A model generated the notes under the pieces. The model worked only from the letters and a program-made list of their open reading frames with translations. It was not told the DNA's origin and made no database searches. Source: Flaccisagitta enflata (lineage: Eukaryota > Chaetognatha > Sagittoidea > Aphragmophora). From it: 64,000 nucleotides of DNA. Position numbers and translations under genes: made by a program. Location of the stretch: assembly GCA_965153355.1 (NCBI GenBank), contig OZ231126.1, positions 9,734,001 to 9,798,000 of the forward strand, written 5' to 3'. Of the stretch, positions 1-23,100 are shown piece after piece (position 1 is the first letter of the stretch; every line of letters begins with the position of its first letter).

Positions 1-319
1 AATTGCGATCGGTTTTCGCATCACTGCTCCTGCCCAACCGTCCGCGACTGGATTGCCGTGTATCCGGCCTTGTTTTAGTCGCGTGCACGCGACTCGACAC
101 CCCGCTTTGTCCGCCCGTCGGTCGGTCGGTTGGTCGGTCTGTCACTTTTTACTTTTTTTTTATCAATTTAGTCATTTAGGAGTATACTGAGTCATTTTAA
201 GTCATTCTAAGTCATGCTAAGTCAATCTGTAAGTCTCGCACGCGACTTATAGGTGTTGGCCTTGTTTGTGACTAGCTATCTGAGACCTATCCCAAAACAG
301 CCCGCAGGGATTCACTTAC
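1..319. repeat. SMC6 intron with dispersed palindrome-bearing repeat
   Basis: No exon seen. The stretch holds a copy of a dispersed repeat: a perfect 18-bp palindrome AGTCGCGTGCACGCGACT (77-94), then a GTCCGCCCGTCGGTCGGTCG segment, a T-rich run, and 10-bp GTCATTYTAA repeats to about 235. The same order recurs near 63380-63450. Positions 1-75 match the tail of another copy (CACTGCTCCTGCCCAACCG). Confidence 0.7.
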
Positions 320-12226
<11,907 letters not shown>

Positions 12227-12591
12227 TTTTAGGTCGGAAAATCTTAGATGCAAATACTAACATTAGGTGACAAGTTTGAAAATGAATCGAATGAGGATGA
12301 AGCTTCCCGTTTTACAGAGCTAGTCTTTTAAATGAGCAACGTTAATTGGGAATAGGATTATGATCGATGCGACTCTACCTAAGAAAATAATATTGTCAAT
12401 GCTTAAACAAAATCGCATTTGCAGAAACTACAATCATTCATCCGCTACTACTAACATTGAAAGGCTGTGCATTTGCATTATCAAGAGCAAGAATATTGGT
12501 AAGTCTCAAATATTTCCAGTATATTCAGTATACGCAGATGCTTTCTCTTCGAAATTAATTACGCATCTGCTCTGTGCAATTTACGTGGCAG

Positions 12592-13586
12592 TCATACTTT
12601 GATAAAATGGGAGAGCAACTCGCAGAAGAGATTTCGGCTCAGCACCGCTTTGGCTCTTCCGGTCTGCATCAGCTCGTCGAAGTTGGTTCCGAAGATGTTC
12701 TTGGCACGATTCATGAGGGTCTCGCTGTGGATCTTTTCAGCCACGATTAGAGCATCGACGACGTTGTCGGCGTTGATAGGCGCACCGGATTCACATTTCT
12801 GCTTCAGCTTTTCAACACCGTATTTGTCAGCGGCAACGAGCAAGTCCAACGAAACCTCGGCGAAATCTTTCGGCAGTGTGTCGGAGTAGAGGTACTGCAG
12901 CATGGCGCGGAAGACGACTGGTGTCACGTCGGGTACAATCACCTCGTTGGTGACGTTTTCCTTCGTTTCAGAGGCAAACATACGCTTGAAGTAATCAGAC
13001 CGGGCCGACAGAATGCCTTTGTGACCCTTGATTTTGTCACCTTGGACGACAAATGTGACATCCGCGTTTGGAGTAGATTCCAGTAAGTTGAGCAAGTCCG
13101 CGTGCAAAGTGGAGCCGCAGCTGCTAGATTCTTTGGCTGGTTGGGCGTCATTAGTTGGCGACACCTCGTAATCGATTCCACAAACGAATTTCCAGGTTTT
13201 TGCCTCCGTGGCGTGTAAGCTTTGGGCCACCCCCAACCACCATCAGATTTACCGGCTCCAAGGAGGTTGCTTTTTCCTGGCGTAGTCACGTTAACCAGGA
13301 TCGCTTCTTTGTCACCAATGAGCCTGAAGCGCAGCTTTAAAAATCTAACAGTCTTCGAAACGTTGACAACGTTGACGTAAAACGAAAGTTCCTTCTCTCC
13401 AAAACGGACTTCGAGAGAGAAGGTTGTGTGATCGGGATCATGACGGCAAAAGAACTCGGAGGACTTGACGGTTTTCTTTCCGGAAATCTTCGATGCGACA
13501 TCACGGATAGAGAGGGTATGTACAGTCCAGTAACGAGCCCAAGCTTGGGTTTCGGCGACTGAAGTGCTTTCCGCCAATTGGGACAT
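12592..13586 (-). CDS. MATH-BTB protein 1, frameshifted (possible pseudogene)
   Basis: The first of three adjacent MATH-BTB paralogs. SPOP-type members of this family are substrate adaptors of CUL3 ubiquitin ligases: MATH binds substrate and BTB binds cullin. From ATG 13584-13586 one frame encodes a MATH domain (MSQLAEST... through RFGEKELSFYVNVV) to about position 13234. A second frame then runs through the BTB (VTFVVQGDKIKGHKGILSAR, MLQYLYSDTLPKDFAEVSLD) and a BACK-like tail to TGA at 12592-12594. The switch falls at a run of five C (13230-13234, G on the coding strand) and equals a one-base loss. Nothing else is broken and both halves align end to end with the neighbours, so an assembly or sequencing error is as likely as a recent pseudogene. 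It has no intron where paralog 2 has one. Confidence 0.85.
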
Positions 13587-13952
13587 CTTGTTGGAATTAC
13601 TGAGACGGACAATAAAACTGACAAAGGTGGAAAACATCAAATCGGACAAGACCTACATAATGATAAACGATTGTTGTGGAAAGGTATGTCAGCAACAGTT
13701 GAGGTTTTTGAAAGGTTAATGAGTCAGGTCGATTCAACTCTATCTACGAAAAATGACAAATATGGACATACAGGAATCAAACTCGCTATTCCTGTTCGAA
13801 AACGAACTACTCGTCTTTTAAGCAACTAGACAACAAAAGACTGTGCATTACTTAACAGTTGAGTTTACGGCAAGAGATGGTTCCATTACATCGTACGCAG
13901 ACACAAATCTCTGATTTTCACAATAACCGCGTTTTCGCATTCTTCGACAAAG

Positions 13953-15733
13953 TTAGAGTAACTTGAATAGCAGATTTTTGCTCAGCTCCGACTTGACTTT
14001 TTCGGACTGCATCAGGACACCGTAGCTGGCACCAAAGACATTCAGGGCACGCTTCATAAGGGACTCGCTGTTGATGCTTTCGGCCACCAGCAGAACGTCG
14101 ACAACATTGTCGGCGTTGATGGGCACATCAGATTCGCATTTCTGTTTCAGCTTCTCCGCTCCGTATTTGTCGGCGGCGACAAGCAATTCCAACGAAATCT
14201 CGGCGAAATCTTCTGGCAGTGTGTTGGAGTACAGGTACTGCAGCAAGGCGCGGAAGGCGACTGGTTTCACGTCGGGGACAATCACCTCGTTGGTGACGTT
14301 TTCCTTCATTTCAGAGGCGAACATTCGACGAAAGTATTCAGACCGGGCAGACATGATGGCTTTGTGACCTTTGATTTCGTCACCCTGGACGAAAAATGTA
14401 ACGTCTGCGTTGGAAGTTTCCTCCAATAGGCTGAGGAAGTCGGTCTGCAAAGTGGAGGTGGAGCCGCAGCTGCTGGATTCTTTTACCGGTTGGGCTTCAC
14501 TCGACGGTGACATCTCGTAGTTCTCGTACTCAAACCCACAGAAAACTCTCCATGACTTTGCCTCGGCGGAGTCTTCTGGCTGAAGCTCGTATAAGTATCT
14601 CCACCCCTCCCCTTCACCCTCTTTATGAATGGAGCCTTTTCGAATGGAGCCTTTCGATGACCAGGTTTTGCCTGCGATCAGTCCTTTGTCGCCGATGATA
14701 CTGACTTGCAGCTTTTGAAACCTTGCACTTTTTGAGGTGACAAAGACGAAAAAGGAAACATACCGTGCTCCATACTGGGTTGGAAAGATGGATTAATTCA
14801 ATTGAAAACAGCCATTTATATAGATTCTAATGTATCTAATAGGGTGGGGTCAGCTAAAAACTTATTAGCAACTTTTTAGCAACTCTTTAGCAGCTTTTTA
14901 GCATTTTTTTAGCACACATTTTCACTAAGGGGAACCGCTAAAAAATTTTTAGCATAAATTTTCCTGCTATAAAGTTTTTAGCACTTTTTAAAAGTGCTTG
15001 ACTGGTCAAGAATTGCTAAAACGAAAACTGCTAAAAGCCCAAAAATGCTAAAAAGTTTCAGGTTTGCCAAAAAAAAATGCTTCAAAAAGGATTGCTAAAA
15101 AATTACTAAAAAAAGAATTGCTGAAAAGATTTTAGCTAGAAACCTTTTTGTAAACAAACTTTTTTGCAAAAAAAAATCATATCAAAATGTTTTTAGCAAA
15201 ACACTTTAGCAAAAAAAGTTAAAGCAGGAATTTTTTAGCAATTATCTTTTTAGCATCAGACTTTTTAGCAAAAATGTCATTTGGCAAAAAACTTTTAGCA
15301 ACTTTTTAGCAAAAAACAAAGTTTTCTGCAGAAATAAAAGTGCTAAAATGCTGCTAAAATCTTTTTAGCACTCAAAAATCTAAGGGGAACCCTTCTGCTA
15401 AAAAGTTGCTAAAGTTTTTAGCGGACCCCACCCTGATCAAATGTTTCACTTTTGACAAAACACAGCGTTTCAAATAGCACATGAATGAACTTTTTTTTTA
15501 ATCCCTCTTACCAACTCTCTGCCAAACTCTACGCCAAAACAAAAGGTCGGTGATGCGGGATCGCGTCGACAAAAAAAGTCAAATGATACGACAGCTTCCT
15601 TCTCGGAAATTTTCGACGCGACTTCATCGATGCAATGGGTATGCTCTATCCAGTAACGAGGCCTTGGTTGAGTTTTTGCAAGAGAACTGCTTGCCGGAGT
15701 TTTGGACTTTTTTTTAAGAAAACAACTGAACAT
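13953..15733 (-). CDS. MATH-BTB protein 2, two exons
   Basis: Second MATH-BTB paralog, a predicted CUL3 adaptor. Exon 1 is 15512-15733, from ATG 15731-15733 through the first half of MATH (ending FGREL). Exon 2 is 13953-14774, beginning YGARYVSFFVFV and ending at TAA 13953-13955; 347 aa in all. The donor GTAAGAG and acceptor CCAACCCAG are strong, and phase 0 joins both sides. BTB core is VTFFVQGDEIKGHKAIMSAR and MLQYLYS equivalents near the middle, followed by a BACK-like helical tail. The intron (14775-15511) interrupts a MATH strand that is continuous in both neighbours, and most of it is a TIR-flanked repeat (14841-15434). The second half of MATH carries a short extra G/K/S-rich stretch. 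Reading frames are open throughout. Confidence 0.88.
14841..15434. mobile_element. TIR element in the intron of MATH-BTB 2
   Basis: The element begins AGGGTGGGGTCAGCTAAAAA and ends with the inverse of AGGGTGGGGTCCGCTAAAAA, one mismatch in 20. The interior is a degenerate array built on TTTTTAGCA in both orientations. It occupies 594 of the 737 intron bases. No clear target duplication was found. Confidence 0.75.
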
Positions 15734-15954
15734 CTTCTCGATCTAAAAGGCGACAAAATCATTCAAAACATGGATCCAAACTACTGGAGACTTCTTATTG
15801 CATAGTCTTATCCGCGGAGAGATAAATTGATAGCGAAACACGATTGCTGAAATTGAGAGCGCGTAGTCCGTTGATGAACATGTAATGGAGGAAAAAGGGA
15901 AAAACTGATCGAATAAGTAATAGACAGTATCACGCATTTTGTATAACAATCCAC

Positions 15955-16908
15955 TCATTCTTTAAAGAAAGACAGCAATTCGAAAAACAGACTTTTGCTC
16001 AACTTCTCCTTCGCCTCCTCCGATTGCATCATGAAGTCGAAGTTGGATTTGAAGACCTTCCTGGCGCGCACCATCAATCTCTTGCAATCGATCTTTTCCG
16101 CCATATTGAGAGCGTCGACGACATTGTTGACGTCGAGAGGCGCGTCTGATTCGCATTTCTGCTTCAGTTTTTTGACGCCGTATTTGTCGGCGGCGACGAG
16201 GAGATCTAACGAAACTTCGGCGAAATCTTTGGGCAGCGTATCGGAGTATAGAAACTGCAGCATAGCCCGGAAAACATTCGGTTTAAAGTCCGGCACTTTT
16301 ACCTCGTTGGACAAGCACTCCTGAGTGTCGGTTTTAAACATCTTTCGAAAGTAGTCGCATCGAGCGGAGTGGACGCCTTTGTGAGCCTTGATTCGTTCTC
16401 CCTGTACCACGAACGTGATGTCGGCGTTATCCTCCGTTTCGAGCAGCTTCAGCAGGTCCGTATGCAAGGTGGACTTTTTCGGCGCTGCCTCATCTTCTAG
16501 TTCGGCCTTTTCGATAACTTTGTATTCGATGTCGCAGAGAAATCTCCAGCTTGTTGCCATGTTGGCTTCCGTTGGTTTGAACAGGTCTTCTCCGGTGTAT
16601 GAATTAACTTTTAGCGTGTCGTTGGAATATTCTTTAAGGGCAAGTTTCTCTCCTGCCTCATTGAATAGTTTCAACGTGTAGTTTATCAGAACCGGTTTGT
16701 CCTTAACATGAAGATAGACGGAGAATTCGCCATCATTCAGTCCAAAGTCCAAAAACAACTTGAAATTTGGAGAGCGGGGGTCGTGTGGACAGAAAAACCA
16801 TTCGGTCTGTTCTTCAGCAAGGTTGGCAAACTTGTCTGCGATATCGAAAAGGGCGACGGTGTGAACGATCCTGTGCCAAACCCCAGCATTGGCACTATTT
16901 TCACCCAT
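15955..16908 (-). CDS. MATH-BTB protein 3, intronless and intact
   Basis: Third MATH-BTB paralog, a single open exon of 317 aa. MATH spans about residues 8-135 (WHRIVHTVALFDIADKF... NMATSWRFLCDIEYKV). BTB covers about 150-260, with ADITFVVQGERIKAHKGVHS, the dimer-region FRAMLQFLYSDTLPKDFAEV and LLVAADKYGVKKLKQKCES. A BACK-like tail closes the protein. Members of this family act as CUL3 ubiquitin-ligase adaptors, and monomer/dimer state depends on the BTB interface; substrates cannot be told from sequence. It lies 221 bp upstream of paralog 2, with the same orientation, in a head-to-tail tandem array. BTB parts are more alike between copies than MATH parts, which fits substrate-side divergence, though local gene conversion would look similar. 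Confidence 0.92.
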   Translation of the reverse strand: MGENSANAGVWHRIVHTVALFDIADKFANLAEEQTEWFFCPHDPRSPNFKLFLDFGLNDGEFSVYLHVKDKPVLINYTLKLFNEAGEKLALKEYSNDTLKVNSYTGEDLFKPTEANMATSWRFLCDIEYKVIEKAELEDEAAPKKSTLHTDLLKLLETEDNADITFVVQGERIKAHKGVHSARCDYFRKMFKTDTQECLSNEVKVPDFKPNVFRAMLQFLYSDTLPKDFAEVSLDLLVAADKYGVKKLKQKCESDAPLDVNNVVDALNMAEKIDCKRLMVRARKVFKSNFDFMMQSEEAKEKLSKSLFFELLSFFKE

Positions 16909-17158
16909 TTTTTGTGAGAGGTGACTTCTTATTTAGGTTAAGTAACCAAAGAATTATCAACTAGCGCCTAAAAGGAGAAAATAAAGATGACGATAAATAT
17001 CAAGTAGCAACAGCAGTAAAACAAATGTCACAGTGGAGGTAAGGCAGATCAGCAAGGGAGCGATTTCAACCGGGGAAACAACGAATCTTCACAGAACGGA
17101 CCATGACTACTAAATACCCTCATCAATCAGAGCCAACTTCGCGATATAGTTAAATCGA

Positions 17159-20100
17159 TTATGCCAAAAATTCCGTAGAAACAATCAAAAACGTGAAATC
17201 ACCAGTCCCAGCCTCCGCCACCGCTGATGCTTCCGCCTCCGCCATTGTCGATATTCCTCCATTCTTGACTCGCAAAATGCCAAATTCGAGCAGCGAAGGT
17301 CGACCTTTGGCAGTTTCAGCCACGAGGCGTTGTAAAGAGCGCTTCGTCGACTCAACGACCCGCTGGGCGCCTTGAAGGACGACTCCTGTTGGGTTGGAGA
17401 CGCTCGTCGACGAAGATTGAAAAGCGGAAGCGGCTCTTCCCCGTTGGCACTGACGAAACGATTGGAGGAGGAAAGAATTGTCGACTGAAACGTTGCGCAA
17501 TTCGCCGGTGGAGTCCTTTAAGGACAGGCTCAACGATGGGAAGAAACAAGGAGATAACATCGCGGAGGAGGAGCGAGGGAGGCTGCTCGCAGATTTGGGA
17601 TCGAGTAATGAACGAATCAACGGAGGAGGAGGAAGAGCGATATCTTCATGCGAGACAGCGGATCCCGCAGCGGAAGCCGCAGCGACGGAAGTGGCATTAC
17701 ATCCTTCCATCCACTGTGCACATTTGGGGCAAAATAAGGTGGCACCAACGACGTTTGGTAACGTCAATCTCAAATGCCTTAGAGTCGCCTTCGTCGCCAA
17801 TGTCAAACGTTTCTCCAAGATTGGATCGTTCGCCGCCGCTTGGTCGGTGGCGGCTGCTGCAGCGACTGCCGTGTCGGCGACCTCAAGGCCACTCATGCTC
17901 AGGTTCCCATCTTCGGCGTTAGCGACCAATTTTTGAGATTGAGTTCTGCCACCAATTGACGAGGAAGTCACGCACAAACTGCAAATTTAGTGAAGGTAAA
18001 GAGTGACTAGAATTTTGCTTTACAGTCAATCACTTTGGACGTGATGTTGAATTGTATTTCAAGTAATCGTGTATATATTTCATTTCACAAAGGCATATCT
18101 CTACACCTCTTCTTCCCTAAAATGTCAAAACTGACCTGTCCGCGGTGACGTCCTGATCTTCTGCGTTCAGGAACACCCGATTTTCGATGGCGGAATCACT
18201 GGCTTTCCATTTGACGCCGCCGCCGCCGCCAACGCCGTCGCTGATGCCATCATAAGTTGCATCAAGGCCGGCTTTGTGTTCATCGGTGGGATCGACGAGA
18301 GCGGTGGTAGTCAGCAGGACATGGTCAAGTGCAACGGAGTCGAGAGAATTCGCGTCGCGCTCCTGAGACTCGGTTATGACAGAAGAGGCGAAATGATGGG
18401 AAGAAAAGCGCAGTTCACAACTTTTGCATGCGAAAAACAAATCGCTCGGAAAAGGTTGTTGTTGTTGTTGCTGTGGTTGTTGTTGCGGTTGTTGTTGTTG
18501 TTGCTGTTCCTGCGATTGTTGTTCTTGTTCCGAGTGCTCGCCAAACTGTACCCCGGAAAGTGCGGCTTCGGTTTTAAAGAAAGCTCTGCCTAGTCTCGAG
18601 TGCATTCGAGGATCCGCGACTTCCGTCAGCCGGGAGAAAACCGCCGATGGGAGGAAAGACGGAGACAGGCGCGTGCAAGCTGGCAATGCGGGGGTGGCGG
18701 CGGTGGCGGGGGCGGCGGTGGCTGTGGGAGTGGTGGTATGAGTGGAACGCGGCTTTGGCGGTCGCGAGGCAACACGAGCGTCATTGGCCTTTGCAGAGGC
18801 TGAGGTTGTTGTTTGGACGCGAGAGTCAGTCGCTGTTTGGATGCGTGAATTAGTCGTTCGGATGCGATGTGGTTGATCATGGTTGGTTTTGGAAGTGCGT
18901 TCAGAGGGAATTGGTTCTGATGATGAAGGCGCCCTGATCGATATACAAATGAGTGAGTTTCCGCTTTCGGGAATGGACCAACCAGTTTAGTAATGGAAAA
19001 GTTTGAACTGTACGAACCAAACCTATGGTTACTGGCAATTTGAAACTGATGTTCAAGAACAGTAGAAGTTAGCAAAAACTAAAGATATTCATGTATCTGA
19101 AATCAAGTTTCGTTTATCCTATTTCATGATCGCAATAAAGACAGTACAGTATCAAAAATGCCATTAAATGGAGATAGAGATATGTTCAATAAATCACAGA
19201 ATGCTGCCTACCATCATCGTCAATTCCATCACAAAATGGTAACCATAACGAGTCATGGCACAATCAATCCATTCCCGAATGGACTTACTCATTGACGGGC
19301 TGCACATCCGTAGCGGAGTCAATTGCCGTAGCGGCAGCGGAGGCGTTGGTCCTTTCGACGTTATTGTCCACCCTTTTCTCATTTCCTGTGATGCGAGGGG
19401 CGTCTGTCGTCGTCGTTATCCCACCCTCGGAATTGGTCGTTTCCAGATTTGCTGTCTGTCCATTTTCTCTTTCCTCAGCCTCCTGGATTCTGCGCAAAAC
19501 GTCGTCATCGACGGCAGAGAAAGTGAAGGAGTGATCTCTGCGTCTACTGCCGCTGCTTACTGAATTAACGCTTGTTGCTGCCGCTTCTCCGCTTCCTCCC
19601 GCGACGCGAGACATGAGTTGCTGAGAGCCAATGGAGGAAAACGACGCGAGATCCGCCAAAGCGTTCAAGGAAGAGGAAGTTCCTACTCCAGAACCGACAG
19701 AACTGCCTTGACCATCTACTTCGGCTGTCGTCGTCGTCGTCGTCGTCGGACGCAGCACGCGAAGAGCATCTGCCAACCTCGTCTTCAGCGCCTCTCCGAT
19801 GGGATTTCCGTCTTGCAAAATGATCACTCCGCGTCCGAATCTCGTTCCCGATCTGAGATTGAGTTCGTGCATCGTCGGTCGGTGGTCGTTGGGATCGTAC
19901 ACGCGATGACGAGACACGTGTACGTTCTTGAGAAGCACGTGCGAACCGGGACGGACGAGGGTTGGCACGGAACGGGCGGAGGCATCGGCGTCATCGTTTA
20001 CACTATGGTTATCCTCATCGTTGTCATTATGCTGATCCTCGTCGGAGATTATCGAGTGCAAATGATTTTCCCAGACGACGACGTCGACGAGATGATATTT

Positions 20101-23100
20101 AACGGCGTCGTAAATCGGATGATGACGACGAATTGGACCTGTTCGGGAAGTTGGAATGCAGTCGAGGAGACGCTTGAATAAAAGATAGCCAGCAGAACAG
20201 GAGAGTACGATGCAAAGAAAGATTCCCAGACAACAAACAAGCGAAAGAAAGATAGAAAGAAAGAAAGACAAACGGCAAAGAAAGAAAGACAATGACAAAG
20301 AAAAAGACAAAAGAGACAAAGAAAGAAAGAAAGAAAGACAGAAAGAGAAAGAAAGGGAGAAAGAGAAAGGAAGACAGAAAGAGAAAGAAAGACAGAAAGA
20401 GAAAGAAGGAGAAAGAGAAAGAAAGGGAGAAAGACAAAGAAAGGGAGAAAGACAAAAAGAAATACAAAAAGAAAGACAGAAAGAAAGAAAAACAGAAAGA
20501 AAGAAAAACAGAAAGAAAGACAAAGAAAGAAAGACACAGACAAACAGAAAGAAAGAGAAGATGAAGTACCGAAATAGAAAAAGAAAAATAGAGAGACGAA
20601 ACAAAGCCAGTTTCTATCCAATTCAATCAACTGGCGTCGATGCTCTTTCAACCAGCAGCCCTTCACCTCGATTGGTTTCCGCCTCCAAGTTCATCTCCCA
20701 CATCGGCAGCGCGGCTTGAGTCCCGTCCCAAACACGCAACAGAGCGCAAAGACCCGGATTGACCACGCAAACATCGACCACTTGACAAGCAATGTCAACG
20801 AAAGCCGGAGATCGTAGACGGGAAATGGTCGTCAAGTAGGAGGGGGAGGAGGTTGAGGAAGGAGAAAGAGTCACAGAAGCGGATGTGGGATAAGAGGCGC
20901 CAACGACGGAAGGGAAGAAGCCGTAATCGCGCGCCCATTGACGCAAATCCTCCAAAGTTTCTCTCTCTTTGTCCGTCAAAGGAGAAAAGTTTGGCGTGGA
21001 GGAAAGCGGAATTGGCGGAGGCAACGTCAGTTCTGGCAGTTGGCCGTTGCTGCGCCACACCAAAGATCCGAAGCCGTGGCGCGAAGCGCAGCAACCCTGA
21101 AGACGGCCTTCTCTGTCCATTTGAATCTTGACTCTGAATGCGTGAGAGAGAAAAAGGACAAGCTGTACAAAATATATAAAACGACGATTTTAGAATTTCA
21201 CATGAGCTAGGTGAAAACGGAAAAAGTTGAAATCCCATTTTCTGAAACGTTCAAATCCTAACGTTGGAAACCCAATTTCATCTTTGATTAAAACCTGTGC
21301 ATCCTAATAATATCTCCTCTTTGTTCGATCCTGGGCAGCGTCTCTCTCGAAGCGGCGAAAGCGATACATCTCAGCTTTTCCTTTTCCACGTCGTTTGAAG
21401 ACACGTCGCAAATTCCGAAAGCCAAGGACCAATCACGACCGGAAGCCACCTTCTTGGCCGAATTGACGAACTCCACGACGCCGAAGAGGTTAACGGAAGT
21501 GTTGACGCTCAAATTGGCCACGCGCGTGTATGAAGACTCGACGACGCCGCCGGGACGAGGCGCCACCGTCGCAGTTGGAGGCGTTGGAGTGGTGTTGGAT
21601 GAAGCAGTACCGGAAGTGCGAGGGACAGGTGACTTTGACGTGGAGGCAGGACTGGGATGCCCGTTATTGGCGGAAGAAGAAGAAGGACCCACGTTAACAA
21701 CGTTGTTGGTCGGCGTAACAGGACGTGAATTAGAGCCGCCAGGAACTCGATGAAACGATTCGGCGGTGGGAAAAGCGGCGGGCCGAGACGTTGCGGCGTG
21801 GATAGATGGCGCGGTGGTGGTCGTCGTCGCGGTAGTGGTGGCAGTGACGGGATTGGCGGTCGTGGTGGTGGTCGTGGCGGCCGCCGCGGTGGTCATCGTT
21901 TCTTGCTCTTCAATGGGAGTAAGTGGCGGTCTTTTCGTCGTCTTCCTCATTCGCGGATGAAATGGCTCCGTTCTGGCAGATCGGCCATTGTTTTCTTCAT
22001 CACCGACTTCATCGACATCCGCGGCACTGGAGGCACTTACCGCGGCCACGTCGACGGCCTTAGGAATGGTTTCAGAGGCGGACTGTTGTTGTTGTTGTTG
22101 TTGCTTAGATGTCGGGGGATTGACGAGATTGAGTTGTTTGTAAGGCGGTTCTCGGTCTTCCTCATCGTCTTCCAAGATTAGATCGACCATTTTGCGTTTG
22201 CCACCTTTAGATCCTTTCCCTCCTCTGCCACCACTTTTACCACCATCGCTACCTCCTCCTCCTCCTCTTCCACCAGCATCCCCCGCCTGCGACGCTGGCA
22301 TTTGCGTCGACTGGGCCAGCGGATGTTGTTGCGACCATCCTCCTGCCTCGCAGACGCTGCCTATTTCGTCGTTGGCATCTTGGTTGTGTTCGACGACCCA
22401 GCCGCCGACGGCTTGAGTCCGCTCTTCGTCCGTCCGTTCGTATGTCTCACCGGGAACTCCCCAACCGAATTTGTCGGCGTCCAATCGAGCGCTTAAACTC
22501 TTCATCTGAATGAAACAAGAAGAATTGGGGTGAGTTCCTACGAATCTTAAGTTCCTTTTTCCAAGGGTAACTTTATGAGTGCATGATTTTTTTTCCCCGG
22601 AAACCTTCGATGGGACTTTAACTCGATCTTGGTTTTAGTGAACAGAAGGCAGTTGGGTAAAATGGTTCACCTCCTTTTTAGTTGCGGACACGCAACTCTA
22701 TAAGAAGCTTTGTCCGTCCGTCCGTCCGTCCATTGGTCCGTCATGGTGATTGAGTTGAAAAGTGCGAAAACGAGCGTTTTTTATACTTTTTGTGCATGTT
22801 TGAGTGTTGGAAGTGGGTTGGGGTGTGGATGGGGTTGAATGCCCCTGCCCACCCGTCCGCAATGATATATATACCCCGCGTCACTTGTTTAATTAGATAC
22901 TCTACAACCCTAGTAGAGCATCTTGTTTTTGATGAGGACAATTCATTCATTCATTATTTTTTTTTCTTTTCTTTTTTATGTAAAAATCTGAACAGTATCT
23001 GGGTCCGCGACGGAAGGGGGTTAAAGATCACCAATTCCGTAAGATCACTATGACCAAAAGATCGCTAACCCTGTAAGTTTGCCAAAACTATAAGTCTTTA

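Noticed and set aside
17159-17978. POT1 truncated inside OB3
   Set aside because: Both cysteine pairs and the terminal strand pattern (LLEFGILRVKNGG ... FTFLIVSTEF) match the family end, so the protein looks complete.
22503-22505. ATG at 22503-22505 as the POT1 start
   Set aside because: It is the first codon after a strong acceptor (TTTCATTCAG) and upstream exons join in phase; kept as an alternative rather than the main call.
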